The notes beneath the pieces were generated by a model. That model was not told the origin of the DNA. It searched no databases and worked only from the letters and a program-made list of their open reading frames with translations. From Pseudomonadota bacterium (lineage in GTDB: Bacteria > Pseudomonadota > Alphaproteobacteria > Rhodospirillales > 2-02-FULL-58-16), in the NCBI GenBank assembly GCA_022572335.1, contig JACZWD010000044.1, positions 1 through 14,455 of the forward strand: a stretch of 14,455 bases of DNA, in the 5' to 3' direction. Positions 1 to 6,708 of this stretch are shown here, piece after piece. A program made the position numbers and the translations under genes. Each line of letters begins with the position of its first letter. Position 1 is the stretch's first letter.

Positions 1-2838
1 GACCCGCGCCTTGTCGGCGCCCTTGAGGCGGAACCGCACCTGGGCCTCCAGCAACCGGGCGGCACGGTCGAGCAGATCGACCCCGACCAGCCGGTCGGCC
101 AGCTTGCGGATCATCTCGTCCCCCCTGGCGCCGGCGGGGGTGAGTTCCTTGAACTCGTCATAGAGGGCGATCGCCGTCACCGGCGCCAGTTTGTCCGCCC
201 CTCCCTCCAGGTAGAGGTAGACGAAGGCGTCGGCCATTTCCTGGGTCACCTCGGGCGCCTTTTCGTGCTTGCGGAAATGGGTGGCCGCCTGCCTGAGCGT
301 CCTCAGGCCGCTGCGGTAATCGCCTTCGTCCATGTAGAGCCGGCCGAGCCGGCGCAGCAGCGCGAATTCGAATTCGTCTCCGCGCCACGCAAAACGCTGT
401 CTCTCCAGTTCTTCGATGGCTTCCGCGCGGGTGATCTCGCCCAACTTCAAGAGCAGTTCGGTGCGCGCCACCGCGGCCTTGGCCCGGCTCGGCCGGTGGG
501 TGCCGCTTTCGGCCTCCTCCCACTTGGCGACGGCGCCGTCGAAATCCCCTCCGAGCTCCGCCAGCCGCCCCTCGATCAGGGCCAGGCGGCTTTTCTGGGC
601 CGGGTTCGGGCCGTCGAACTTGAGCGCCTCCACGTAGCGGGCCGATTGCTCGGTGTCGCCGGCCGCAATCGCCGCCTCGGCGACAAGCATGCCCATGGGC
701 ACGCGGAGCGCCCTCGGATAGGCGCGGGTGACGCCGCCGGTGCGCGCCAGGTCCGCAGCCGCCTCGGCCATGTGTCCTTCGGCGGCGTGCACGGCGGCCC
801 GCCAGAACGTGGCCTCGTCGTTGTCGTCGAGCGAGGTGTCGTACAGGTCCTCCCTGGCTTCGGCAAAGTGGTTGGCGAGGAAACGGTTGGCCCCCCGTAA
901 GGCCCGAACCTTGGGATCGTCCAGGATGCCGGGCCGGTCCTGGACGACCAGGGAGAGAACGCCCAGGGCCTCGGCGCCGAGGCCGTTGGCGAAGTAAAAG
1001 CGGGCCAGATCGAGACGCGCTTTCTCGCGCGCCGAGTCCTCGGCCAGGGCCACGGCGCCCTGCAGCCGCCGTTTGTGCGCGGTGAAGGACTCGCCCATGC
1101 GGCGGCGCCATTTCCAGGGACTGAAGATGCGGGTGTAGGGGCGCATGATGCCCAGCCTGACGTTGGCCGCCAACTCCCGCGTGACCGGCGAGATCTGCAA
1201 ACGGCCGGAGCCGGTCACTTCGATACCCTGGCGCAGGGAGCGCACCCGGAGATCGTCGATCCGCGGCTGGATCGCCACCCCCTGCGCGGTCTCGAGGATG
1301 CGCATTTGCGGGTACTCGAACGTGTGGGCAATGCCGTGGCCGAGCGGGATCACCGGCACCACGACAATGGTGTCGCCCACCTCGGGGTCCCTGAGCACGA
1401 TCGGGCGGCCCGGCTCGGGCACCGACAGGAACAGGCGCGGCCCGCCGGGCGAATTCGGCTGCGCCTTGGTTTCGATGGCCGTCCGCGCCTGTATCCGCTG
1501 CCGGCGGAATTCGAGGATCCACGCGAACCCGTCCCGTTTGATCTCGGGATTGATGCCCGACACGGTCGCCAGGCGGAGCACCGTGGCCCGCTCCGACGGG
1601 ATCTGCTCGATGGTGCGAATGACGTTCCCGCCCTGGGCCCGGAGCCCGTCCACATCGACCTGGCTGGCCTTGTCGAAGGCGACCCACAGGAATCCGGCGC
1701 GGCGGAACACGGCGGCGGCGACGGGCTCGTTCCATTCGAAGCGCAGGCCGGGGACCGGCGGCGGCTCGTCCGGCGCCCTTTCCGCGACCACCGGCGCCGG
1801 CGCGGCCGCCGGCTGTTCCTGGGCCGGCCCGGGGTCGGTGGCCGGCTGTTCCCGGACCGGGGCGGGGTCGGGGGTTGCGGCGGCCGCTGGTCGGGGGTGC
1901 CCGTCGGGCGGCGGCGGACCCACGGCCGTGGGTTTGGCCGGGATGAGAGGTATCGGTTTGGACGCCGTATTCTCCGGCTTTTCCTCCGTCGCGGACGGAA
2001 CACCGGAGGGCGCGGACGTCTCCCCCTGATCGCCGGGCGGCGCGCCCGCGGGCGCCGAGGCGGGCGCCTGGGCCGTGTTTTCCGTCTCGCTTGGCGCCAG
2101 GACGTCGACGACGACCCGGGAGCCGGAGACGAAATGGCGCAGCCGCGAGGTCTCCGGCACCGCCAGGGTGACGATCAGGCGACCGTCCTTCACCTGGGAA
2201 ACGACGTCGCGGATGTATTTCGAAGGCTTGGCGCCGAGCCCCCCGATGTCGACGCGGGCGGGGCGGCCGAAGGTGATGGTGGCGCCGCCGCCGGTCCGCT
2301 CGATCTCGTAAGCGACCTTCCGCGGCCAGTCGAAGACCATGCGGCTGAACCCCCTGTGCTCGCCGGAGCGCACCCGCACCCGGGGTCCCTGCGGCGCGGC
2401 GGCGCCGGGGAGGGCGCTCCGTTGCCGGGCGTCCCCCGGCGGCGCGGCCGCGGTCCCGCGGGGCGCCCGGTCCAGCACGTCGACGACCACGGCGCTCCCC
2501 AGGTCGAAGTTGCGCAGGCCGTAGTCTCCGGTCAGGGTGAAGACCACGGAACGCCCGTCGGCGGACGGCGTGGCGCGGCTGAAGTACTTCCGCAGGACCC
2601 TGAGCACGCCGCCGTAGGTGGCCTCCATGGGCCGGCCGAAGCGGACAATCAGGCGCCGGCCGTCGATTTCGGCGGAGTACCGGACGGGGGTCTGCCAGCC
2701 GAAAACGATACGTCCGTACTCCCCGTGCGGGGCGGCGCGCAACGGCACCTCCTCGGCCACGGCCGACGAGGCCGAAAACGCCAGGAACACCACCGCCAAG
2801 GCGATGCGGAGCGGCCGCCAGGGTGCGCCACCGGCCAT
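1..2838 (-). CDS. Secreted AMIN-like/TPR protein of the flagellar motor operon (3' end outside window)
   Basis: An open frame of 946 codons starts at ATG 2838 and is still open at the left edge, so the C-terminus is missing. The start overlaps the stop of the upstream motB-like gene by one base (TGATG), which implies translational coupling. The N-terminus has a signal peptide (about residues 10-28, ending near SSAVAEE). Three related beta-rich modules of AMIN-like character follow near residues 43-120, 165-245 and 362-450; each opens with a hydrophobic strand such as RIVFGWQ, RMVFDWP or LRFEWNE, and the first two close with VVVDVL. A Pro/Ala-rich linker lies between modules two and three (about 255-355). 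From about residue 590 the protein is helical and alanine-rich with TPR-like spacing. It is probably periplasmic, and AMIN-type domains are known to bind envelope components. Its place at the end of the motor operon suggests a role in stator or motor assembly, but the exact function is unknown to me. Confidence 0.85.
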   Translation of the reverse strand, partial: MAGGAPWRPLRIALAVVFLAFSASSAVAEEVPLRAAPHGEYGRIVFGWQTPVRYSAEIDGRRLIVRFGRPMEATYGGVLRVLRKYFSRATPSADGRSVVFTLTGDYGLRNFDLGSAVVVDVLDRAPRGTAAAPPGDARQRSALPGAAAPQGPRVRVRSGEHRGFSRMVFDWPRKVAYEIERTGGGATITFGRPARVDIGGLGAKPSKYIRDVVSQVKDGRLIVTLAVPETSRLRHFVSGSRVVVDVLAPSETENTAQAPASAPAGAPPGDQGETSAPSGVPSATEEKPENTASKPIPLIPAKPTAVGPPPPDGHPRPAAAATPDPAPVREQPATDPGPAQEQPAAAPAPVVAERAPDEPPPVPGLRFEWNEPVAAAVFRRAGFLWVAFDKASQVDVDGLRAQGGNVIRTIEQIPSERATVLRLATVSGINPEIKRDGFAWILEFRRQRIQARTAIETKAQPNSPGGPRLFLSVPEPGRPIVLRDPEVGDTIVVVPVIPLGHGIAHTFEYPQMRILETAQGVAIQPRIDDLRVRSLRQGIEVTGSGRLQISPVTRELAANVRLGIMRPYTRIFSPWKWRRRMGESFTAHKRRLQGAVALAEDSAREKARLDLARFYFANGLGAEALGVLSLVVQDRPGILDDPKVRALRGANRFLANHFAEAREDLYDTSLDDNDEATFWRAAVHAAEGHMAEAAADLARTGGVTRAYPRALRVPMGMLVAEAAIAAGDTEQSARYVEALKFDGPNPAQKSRLALIEGRLAELGGDFDGAVAKWEEAESGTHRPSRAKAAVARTELLLKLGEITRAEAIEELERQRFAWRGDEFEFALLRRLGRLYMDEGDYRSGLRTLRQAATHFRKHEKAPEVTQEMADAFVYLYLEGGADKLAPVTAIALYDEFKELTPAGARGDEMIRKLADRLVGVDLLDRAARLLEAQVRFRLKGADKARV

Positions 2839-3548
2839 CACACACCCCCGGCGTTGGGCAGCACCACGATGTCCACGCGGCGGCCCAGGGCGTGCCGCTG
2901 GTCCGTCGGCAAATCGGGCAACTGGGAGAAGCGGCTGTCGGCAAAGCCCAACGCGACGATGTCGTCGGTGTAGCCGGAACGCCGGAGCGCGTTGGCCACG
3001 GCGGCGGCGCGGGCCAGGGACAGCTCCCAGTTGGAGGCGTATGCGTCGCCCGTCACCAAAACCGGGTCGGTATGGCCGTCGACCCCGATCTGGTTGCCGA
3101 TGGTGCGCAGGACGCCGCCAAGGTTGAACACCGCCGCCCGCGCCTTCTCCGACAGGTCGGCCCGTGCCGGCGCGAAGAGCAGATCCCCGGGCAGGGCGAT
3201 GACCAGCCGGTCCTCCAGACGCATGATCCGGCTGTGCGCCAGCACCGCGTCCTCGGCCACCGTTTTCTCCAGCACGGCAGCCAGGTAATCCAGATTGATG
3301 GCCTGCTTGCGGACAAAGGTGGCGACGTTGTATTCGGTCGACGAAGTCACCACGGCCTTGGCGCGGGAGACGTTGAAGCTTAGCGAGAGAACGTCGATCA
3401 TGGATTCCCACTTGTCGATCTTGACGTTGGACATGGCGAACAGCATGACGAAAAAGGTCAGCATCAAGGACACCAGGTCCGTAAAGATGATCATCCACGC
3501 CTTGCTCGGCCGCCGCGCCCGGGGAGTGTCTTCGGTCTCAGGACCCAT
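2838..3548 (-). CDS. motB: MotB-family flagellar stator protein (OmpA-like peptidoglycan-binding)
   Basis: This 236-residue protein has the layout of a stator B subunit. A short basic N-terminus is followed by one membrane segment (about residues 18-39) containing FTDLVSLMLTFFVMLFAMS. Asp24 sits eight residues before the FF pair, as does the proton-binding Asp32 of E. coli MotB. The C-terminal OmpA-like domain shows GHTD (near residue 138), SNWELSLARA and a closing GRRVDIVVL, which match the peptidoglycan-binding signature. It should pair with a MotA-type channel subunit, but no motA lies in the window. The start ATG at 3548 has a good ribosome binding site, GGAGGA at 3561-3556 with 7 nt spacing, and overlaps the upstream gene by 11 bases. 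Its stop overlaps the next start. It is somewhat short for MotB because the linker between membrane helix and OmpA domain is compact. Confidence 0.88.
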   Translation of the reverse strand: MGPETEDTPRARRPSKAWMIIFTDLVSLMLTFFVMLFAMSNVKIDKWESMIDVLSLSFNVSRAKAVVTSSTEYNVATFVRKQAINLDYLAAVLEKTVAEDAVLAHSRIMRLEDRLVIALPGDLLFAPARADLSEKARAAVFNLGGVLRTIGNQIGVDGHTDPVLVTGDAYASNWELSLARAAAVANALRRSGYTDDIVALGFADSRFSQLPDLPTDQRHALGRRVDIVVLPNAGGV

Positions 3549-4320
3549 CCGGCCGTCCTCCGCCTAACGCCGGTTCCGTGCGTGCGCCGCCCCGAACCGG
3601 AGGTTCGCCGCGTTCGCCGCCCCGAACCGGAGGTGCGTTCGCCGCCCCGAAGCGGAGGCGCGTCTTTTCCGGGTCGCGGACGTAGAACCAGATGACCACG
3701 TCCTCCCGGCTGCCGGTCTTGAGGCCGACGGAAATGCTGTCGGGGGGAACCCCGCGCGCCAGCATTGCGCGGGCAAAGGCGCCCGCCCGGGCCATTTCCA
3801 GGGTCTGCCGGAGGGGCAGATCGTTGTCCGGGGTGTCGGCGCTGCCGACGATGAACTCCATGTCATAGCGCAAGCCCGGCGGGCGTCCGCTCAAGGTCGC
3901 CACCAGGCGGTCCAAAAGGGGGACCCGCGCCGGCCGGATTTCGGTCCCGCCGGTCAAAAACAACGCATCCGCGGGCATCACCAGCCGCATCAAGCGCCCC
4001 GGCTGGACGATCTCGACCTTGATTGCCCGCATGGACGTGGTGAAAATCTTGGTGATCTGCTCCTGGAACCGCTGCCCGATCACCAGGTCGCCCGCCTTGG
4101 CCGAGAAGGCGGTGAGATCGGTACTGGGCGGCAGAATGGTCCTGAAGGTGGAGGTCAGGCTGTCCATGACCGCCTGCGTTTTGAGCTCCTCGCGGGTGGA
4201 AATGCTCACCAGCAGAATGAAAAAGGACAGGATCAGGAGGTAAAGGCCCAGAAAAAGGGACATCGTGGATCCGCCGCTAACCTCGCGGGGCTCATGAGGG
4301 ATGGCTTCGTTGTCGTGCAT
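3538..4320 (-). CDS. MotB-like protein lacking the conserved membrane aspartate
   Basis: The protein has 260 residues if it starts at ATG 4320, four bases after the cheZ stop. This start is preferred over an upstream ATG at 4395 that lies inside cheZ. One membrane segment (about residues 20-41) ends in ILSFFILLVSIS, resembling the MotB helix. However, the position of the proton-binding Asp, eight residues before the FF pair, is Gly25. The C-terminal part resembles an OmpA domain (FIVGSADTPDNDLPLRQ, then ARAGAFARAML) but ends in EDVVIWFYVRD instead of the usual NRRVE-type signature. The last 35 or so residues are low complexity and encoded by three imperfect DNA repeats. It is probably a membrane-anchored accessory stator protein or a degenerate MotB paralogue rather than a proton-conducting subunit. 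Its stop overlaps the next motB gene by 11 bases. Confidence 0.8.
   Translation of the reverse strand: MHDNEAIPHEPREVSGGSTMSLFLGLYLLILSFFILLVSISTREELKTQAVMDSLTSTFRTILPPSTDLTAFSAKAGDLVIGQRFQEQITKIFTTSMRAIKVEIVQPGRLMRLVMPADALFLTGGTEIRPARVPLLDRLVATLSGRPPGLRYDMEFIVGSADTPDNDLPLRQTLEMARAGAFARAMLARGVPPDSISVGLKTGSREDVVIWFYVRDPEKTRLRFGAANAPPVRGGERGEPPVRGGARTEPALGGGRPDGS
3585..3658. repeat. Three imperfect 19-bp direct repeats in the tail of the MotB-like gene
   Basis: The unit CGCCGCCCCGAACCGGAGG occurs at 3585-3603 and 3615-3633, and with one mismatch at 3640-3658. The first two copies are 30 bp apart and are read in the same frame (PPVRGG twice). The third is offset by 25 bp, so the same DNA is read in another frame as LRFGAAN. 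This looks like replication-slippage expansion of a GC-rich tail. Confidence 0.85.
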
Positions 4321-4324
4321 CCGA

Positions 4325-4984
4325 CTAATCGAAACCTGCCAACAGTGCGTCCACCTCCGCCTGGGATTTCGCGTCTTCGGCCAATTGCGGTCCATGTATC
4401 AGGTCCTCGTCGGAGTCCTTTTTTTCTTCTTTTGCTTCCGTTTCGGGCCGCTCGGCCTTGACCTTCTCGATTTCGGACCCGAACGCGGCCACCAGCGCGT
4501 CGATCCTTTCCTCGATCTCCTGGAGCGTCTTCACCACCTTGGTGATGCGCTGTCCGGTGATGTCCTGGAACCCGCGGGCCTCGTAGATGCGGGTTGTGGC
4601 GTCCATCGGTTTCCGGCTGTTCTCCCCGTCCGAATTTTCCATAACGCTTTCGATGGTTTCGGTGGCGTCCATGATGGTGTGGGGTACCTCGGCGGTGGCC
4701 TCGACGATGGCGTCCAGCTGGACGGCGGCGGCGGGAAGGTACTGTTCCTTGACCTGGTCCGGGCGCCGGTACGCGATTTCGATCTTCGCCTGCTGGATGT
4801 AGCGGGCCAGGGATTCCAGCTCCGCACAGATCGCCACGTCGGCACCCGACACATCGTCCTTCAGGGTCGCCATCATGCTTTCGACGACTTCGGCGATGTC
4901 CGCGGTTCTGACCGTGTCCCCGTGCTTGCTCTCGAGTTCTTCGAGGGGCTGCCGGAGTGCGGCGTCCACCCTATCTGCCAGCAT
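4325..4984 (-). CDS. cheZ: CheZ, phosphatase of phospho-CheY
   Basis: This 219-residue protein accelerates loss of phosphate from CheY in the cytoplasm. It carries the family signature GFQDITGQ at residues 138-145. Asp141 and Gln145 align with Asp143 and Gln147 of E. coli CheZ, the second being the catalytic residue inserted into the CheY active site. The flanking sequence is helical, as expected for the long four-helix bundle (about 30-170). A charged linker (about 175-200) leads to the C-terminal peptide QAEVDALLAGFD, which matches the CheY-tethering helix at the end of CheZ. It starts 9 bases after the cheY stop with an AGGGGACGG ribosome binding region, so cheY and cheZ are co-expressed. 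The length is close to that of E. coli CheZ (214). Confidence 0.93.
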   Translation of the reverse strand: MLADRVDAALRQPLEELESKHGDTVRTADIAEVVESMMATLKDDVSGADVAICAELESLARYIQQAKIEIAYRRPDQVKEQYLPAAAVQLDAIVEATAEVPHTIMDATETIESVMENSDGENSRKPMDATTRIYEARGFQDITGQRITKVVKTLQEIEERIDALVAAFGSEIEKVKAERPETEAKEEKKDSDEDLIHGPQLAEDAKSQAEVDALLAGFD

Positions 4985-4993
4985 TTCCGTCCC

Positions 4994-5380
4994 CTAGAAA
5001 TCGCCGATCACGCTGACCATTTTCGATTTCAGAGTCTCCGCGTTGAACGGCTTGACGATGTAGTTGGAGACCCCGGCCTCCTTGGCCGCGATGATGTTTT
5101 CGGACTTGCTTTCCGCCGTGATCATGATGAACGGAATGGACTTCAGCTTTGCGTCGCCGCGGACCTCGCGCAGCAACTGAATCCCCGTCATCGGCTCCAT
5201 GTTCCAGTCGGAAATGATGAGGCCGCAGGGGGATTTGCGAAGCTTTTGCAGCGCCGCGGCGCCATCGGATGCCTCAGCAATGTTCGAGAAATTCAGTCGG
5301 CGGAGAAGATTTCGGAGAATCCTCAGCATTGTCTTGTAGTCGTCCACCACCAAGATGCTCATGTTCATATCGACAGCCAT
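4994..5380 (-). CDS. cheY: CheY-type chemotaxis response regulator
   Basis: This is a 128-residue single receiver domain without an output domain. The phosphorylation pocket is complete: Asp13 and Asp14 bind Mg2+, Asp58 is the phosphoacceptor (IISDWNMEPMTG), Thr88 (MITAE) and Lys110 (VKPF) are the switch residues, and Tyr107 takes the place of Tyr106 of E. coli CheY. These positions are each one higher than in E. coli CheY, and the length is practically the same. Phospho-CheY should bind the EIDSLL peptide of FliM encoded upstream and be reset by CheZ encoded next. The start ATG at 5380 has GGAG at 5390-5387 with 6 nt spacing. A second in-frame ATG five codons in is less well placed. Confidence 0.94.
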   Translation of the reverse strand: MAVDMNMSILVVDDYKTMLRILRNLLRRLNFSNIAEASDGAAALQKLRKSPCGLIISDWNMEPMTGIQLLREVRGDAKLKSIPFIMITAESKSENIIAAKEAGVSNYIVKPFNAETLKSKMVSVIGDF

Positions 5381-5516
5381 CTATCACTCCATCACCGGCC
5401 GATCGCTAATCAAGGATATCCCCGATATTTCCCGCGGCGTTTGGCACGGCCCCTCCGAGGGGACATGCTGTGTATTACGGCGAAGTGGTGATTCGGCTTC
5501 GCAACATTTTTTCAAA
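5381..5516 (-). promoter_or_regulatory. Leader gap before cheY with three small inverted repeats
   Basis: This 136-bp gap is the longest in the flagellar operon, so it may hold a separate cheYZ promoter or a processing site. It contains ATATC-CCC-GATAT at 5416-5428, a short hairpin CCCCT-CCG-AGGGG at 5450-5462, and GCGAAG...CTTCGC at 5480-5502. I see no convincing -35/-10 or sigma-54 element on the minus strand, so the regulatory role is inferred from the spacing only. Confidence 0.3.
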
Positions 5517-6272
5517 TCACCCTCCGGCTTCGTCGCCGACGGCGGGCATCTCCCGTTGCCGTGACAGTTCGACGGTTATTTCCGTAGCCTTGGTCGGGTC
5601 CATTTTGGCCATGATCGGCGCCAGTTTCCGCTCCTTCATGCGTTCCGCCACCATGAGCAGGGTGTCCATGTCCAGTTCCTCGAAAATGCGGGCGGCGTCC
5701 TTGGCCTTCATGTTCTCGTAGATCTTGACCACGCTTTGCAGTTTCGCGTTCTGCTGGTCGTCATAGGTTTTGATGAGCTTGGCAATGGCGGCCTGCAAGG
5801 TCTTGAGTTCCTTGACCTTCTTGCCTATGCGCGTCTCCGCCGCCTGCAGCAGGGCGCCCTGGATGTCCAGTTCCCGCTCGCGCGAATCCAAATTCTCGCG
5901 GCGTTCGGCCAACTGCTGCAGGAGATCGATCTCGGCCGGGGTGAGAAGGGTCGGATCGTCCCTCGCCAGGCGCGCGGCCATTGCCGCCCCCGGCGCCGTC
6001 GGCCCGCCCGGGGACGCGGCCTCGCCGCCGTCCTTTTGCTGCGCCGCGGCCGGTTGTTGCGCCCCGGCCCACCCGCTATGCGCCGCGGCCGGTTTGTCGG
6101 CGGACGGGCCGGAGGATTCCGGTTGCTGGGCCCGGGCGCCGGCGACCGAGAGGGTGCCGTCGAGAAGCCCGCCGACGCCTTCCCAGATCGTGCCCACCTT
6201 CACCGTCAGCATGAGGGCGGTGGCGAATATGGTCGCCGGCAGAAAGCGGATCCTGGAGGCAAAGGTGGCCAT
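5517..6272 (-). CDS. MotE-like flagellar protein (MgtE-N-like C-terminal domain)
   Basis: This 251-residue protein has an N-terminal membrane anchor or signal segment (about residues 10-30). An Ala/Pro/Gln-rich spacer (about 45-100) follows, then a long coiled coil (about 108-172; LLQQLAERRENLDSRERELD and onward). The C-terminal helical domain (about 175-245) carries VVKIYENMKAKDAARIFEEL and ERKLAPIMAKMDPTKATEIT. The last part matches the magnesium-transporter MgtE N-terminal-type fold used by MotE/FlbB-like flagellar proteins. Members of this group are periplasmic chaperones or stator partners, with MotE of rhizobia acting on MotC. The start ATG 6272 overlaps the stop of the preceding gene by one base (TGATG), so it is coupled to it. 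A role in stator assembly is inferred from family and context. Confidence 0.82.
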   Translation of the reverse strand: MATFASRIRFLPATIFATALMLTVKVGTIWEGVGGLLDGTLSVAGARAQQPESSGPSADKPAAAHSGWAGAQQPAAAQQKDGGEAASPGGPTAPGAAMAARLARDDPTLLTPAEIDLLQQLAERRENLDSRERELDIQGALLQAAETRIGKKVKELKTLQAAIAKLIKTYDDQQNAKLQSVVKIYENMKAKDAARIFEELDMDTLLMVAERMKERKLAPIMAKMDPTKATEITVELSRQREMPAVGDEAGG

Positions 6273-6706
6273 CAGCGGGCGGCCTGAAGGGCTTTGAGCA
6301 GGTCGCGTTCGGCTGTCGATTTGGGGCTGATTTTCCCGTTGCCGTGGGCGGCGGCGGGCTTTTTGAGGCCGGGCCGGAGCCGGGGAGCGCCTTCCTTGCG
6401 GGCGGCGCGCACGGTGTTCTCCAGGCGGTCGGCCGCCGAGCCGCCGCGGTCGATGAGGAACGCCAGGTCGTCGCGCAACGCCTGGGCATTATCGATGCGC
6501 TCCTTCAAGGAATCGGCGGTTTTCTTCAACCTGCCGATGCTTTCCTCGGCCCGCGCGGTCGCCTGGCCGAAGGTGGCGGCCAGCTTTTCCAGCACGGATT
6601 TGTCGCGGCGCAGCCTGCCGAGGCGCCGGTTCAGCACCATCGCGTAGCCGATGGTGATCACCAGCAGTACGGCCACGAGAACGTCAAGCGCGAGGGAAAA
6701 CGGCAT
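6272..6706 (-). CDS. Small membrane-anchored coiled-coil protein (DUF6468-like)
   Basis: ATG 6706 gives 144 residues. This start is preferred over one at 6805 inside fliM, because it lies two bases after the fliM stop and brings the membrane helix to the N-terminus. Residues 4-24 (LALDVLVAVLLVITIGYAMV) form one transmembrane helix, followed directly by the basic stretch NRRLGRLRRDK. The next 70 or so residues are an amphipathic coiled coil (SIGRLKKTADSLKERIDNAQ), and the tail is Lys/Ala-rich and probably disordered. The layout and position between fliM and the MotE-like gene match a small family found in alphaproteobacterial flagellar loci. The family name is from memory and not checked. Its function is unknown, and a structural role beside the motor is possible. 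Confidence 0.75.
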   Translation of the reverse strand: MPFSLALDVLVAVLLVITIGYAMVLNRRLGRLRRDKSVLEKLAATFGQATARAEESIGRLKKTADSLKERIDNAQALRDDLAFLIDRGGSAADRLENTVRAARKEGAPRLRPGLKKPAAAHGNGKISPKSTAERDLLKALQAAR

Positions 6707-6708
6707 GG

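Noticed and set aside
158..2944. Long minus-strand open frame of 928 codons
   Set aside because: It is out of frame with the 946-codon signal-peptide protein starting at 2838, is extremely Arg/Gly/Pro-rich, and would overlap the motB gene by about 100 bases. GC-rich DNA gives such shadow frames.
1075..2973. Plus-strand open frame of 632 codons
   Set aside because: Antisense to the AMIN/TPR gene, with biased His/Arg/Gly composition and no domain.
3585..3658. CRISPR-like spacing of short repeats
   Set aside because: Repeats are inside a coding region, imperfect, and separated by only 6-11 bases, without palindromic CRISPR structure or cas genes.
5442..5458. TGGCACG resembling a sigma-54 -24 element
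   Set aside because: The matching -12 GC is absent at the right distance, and it points to the plus strand, away from cheY.
5480..5512. GCGAAG/CTTCGC hairpin followed by six T on the plus strand
   Set aside because: It would terminate plus-strand transcription, but no plus-strand gene leads into it. The stem is short and the loop is 11 bases, so I do not call a terminator.
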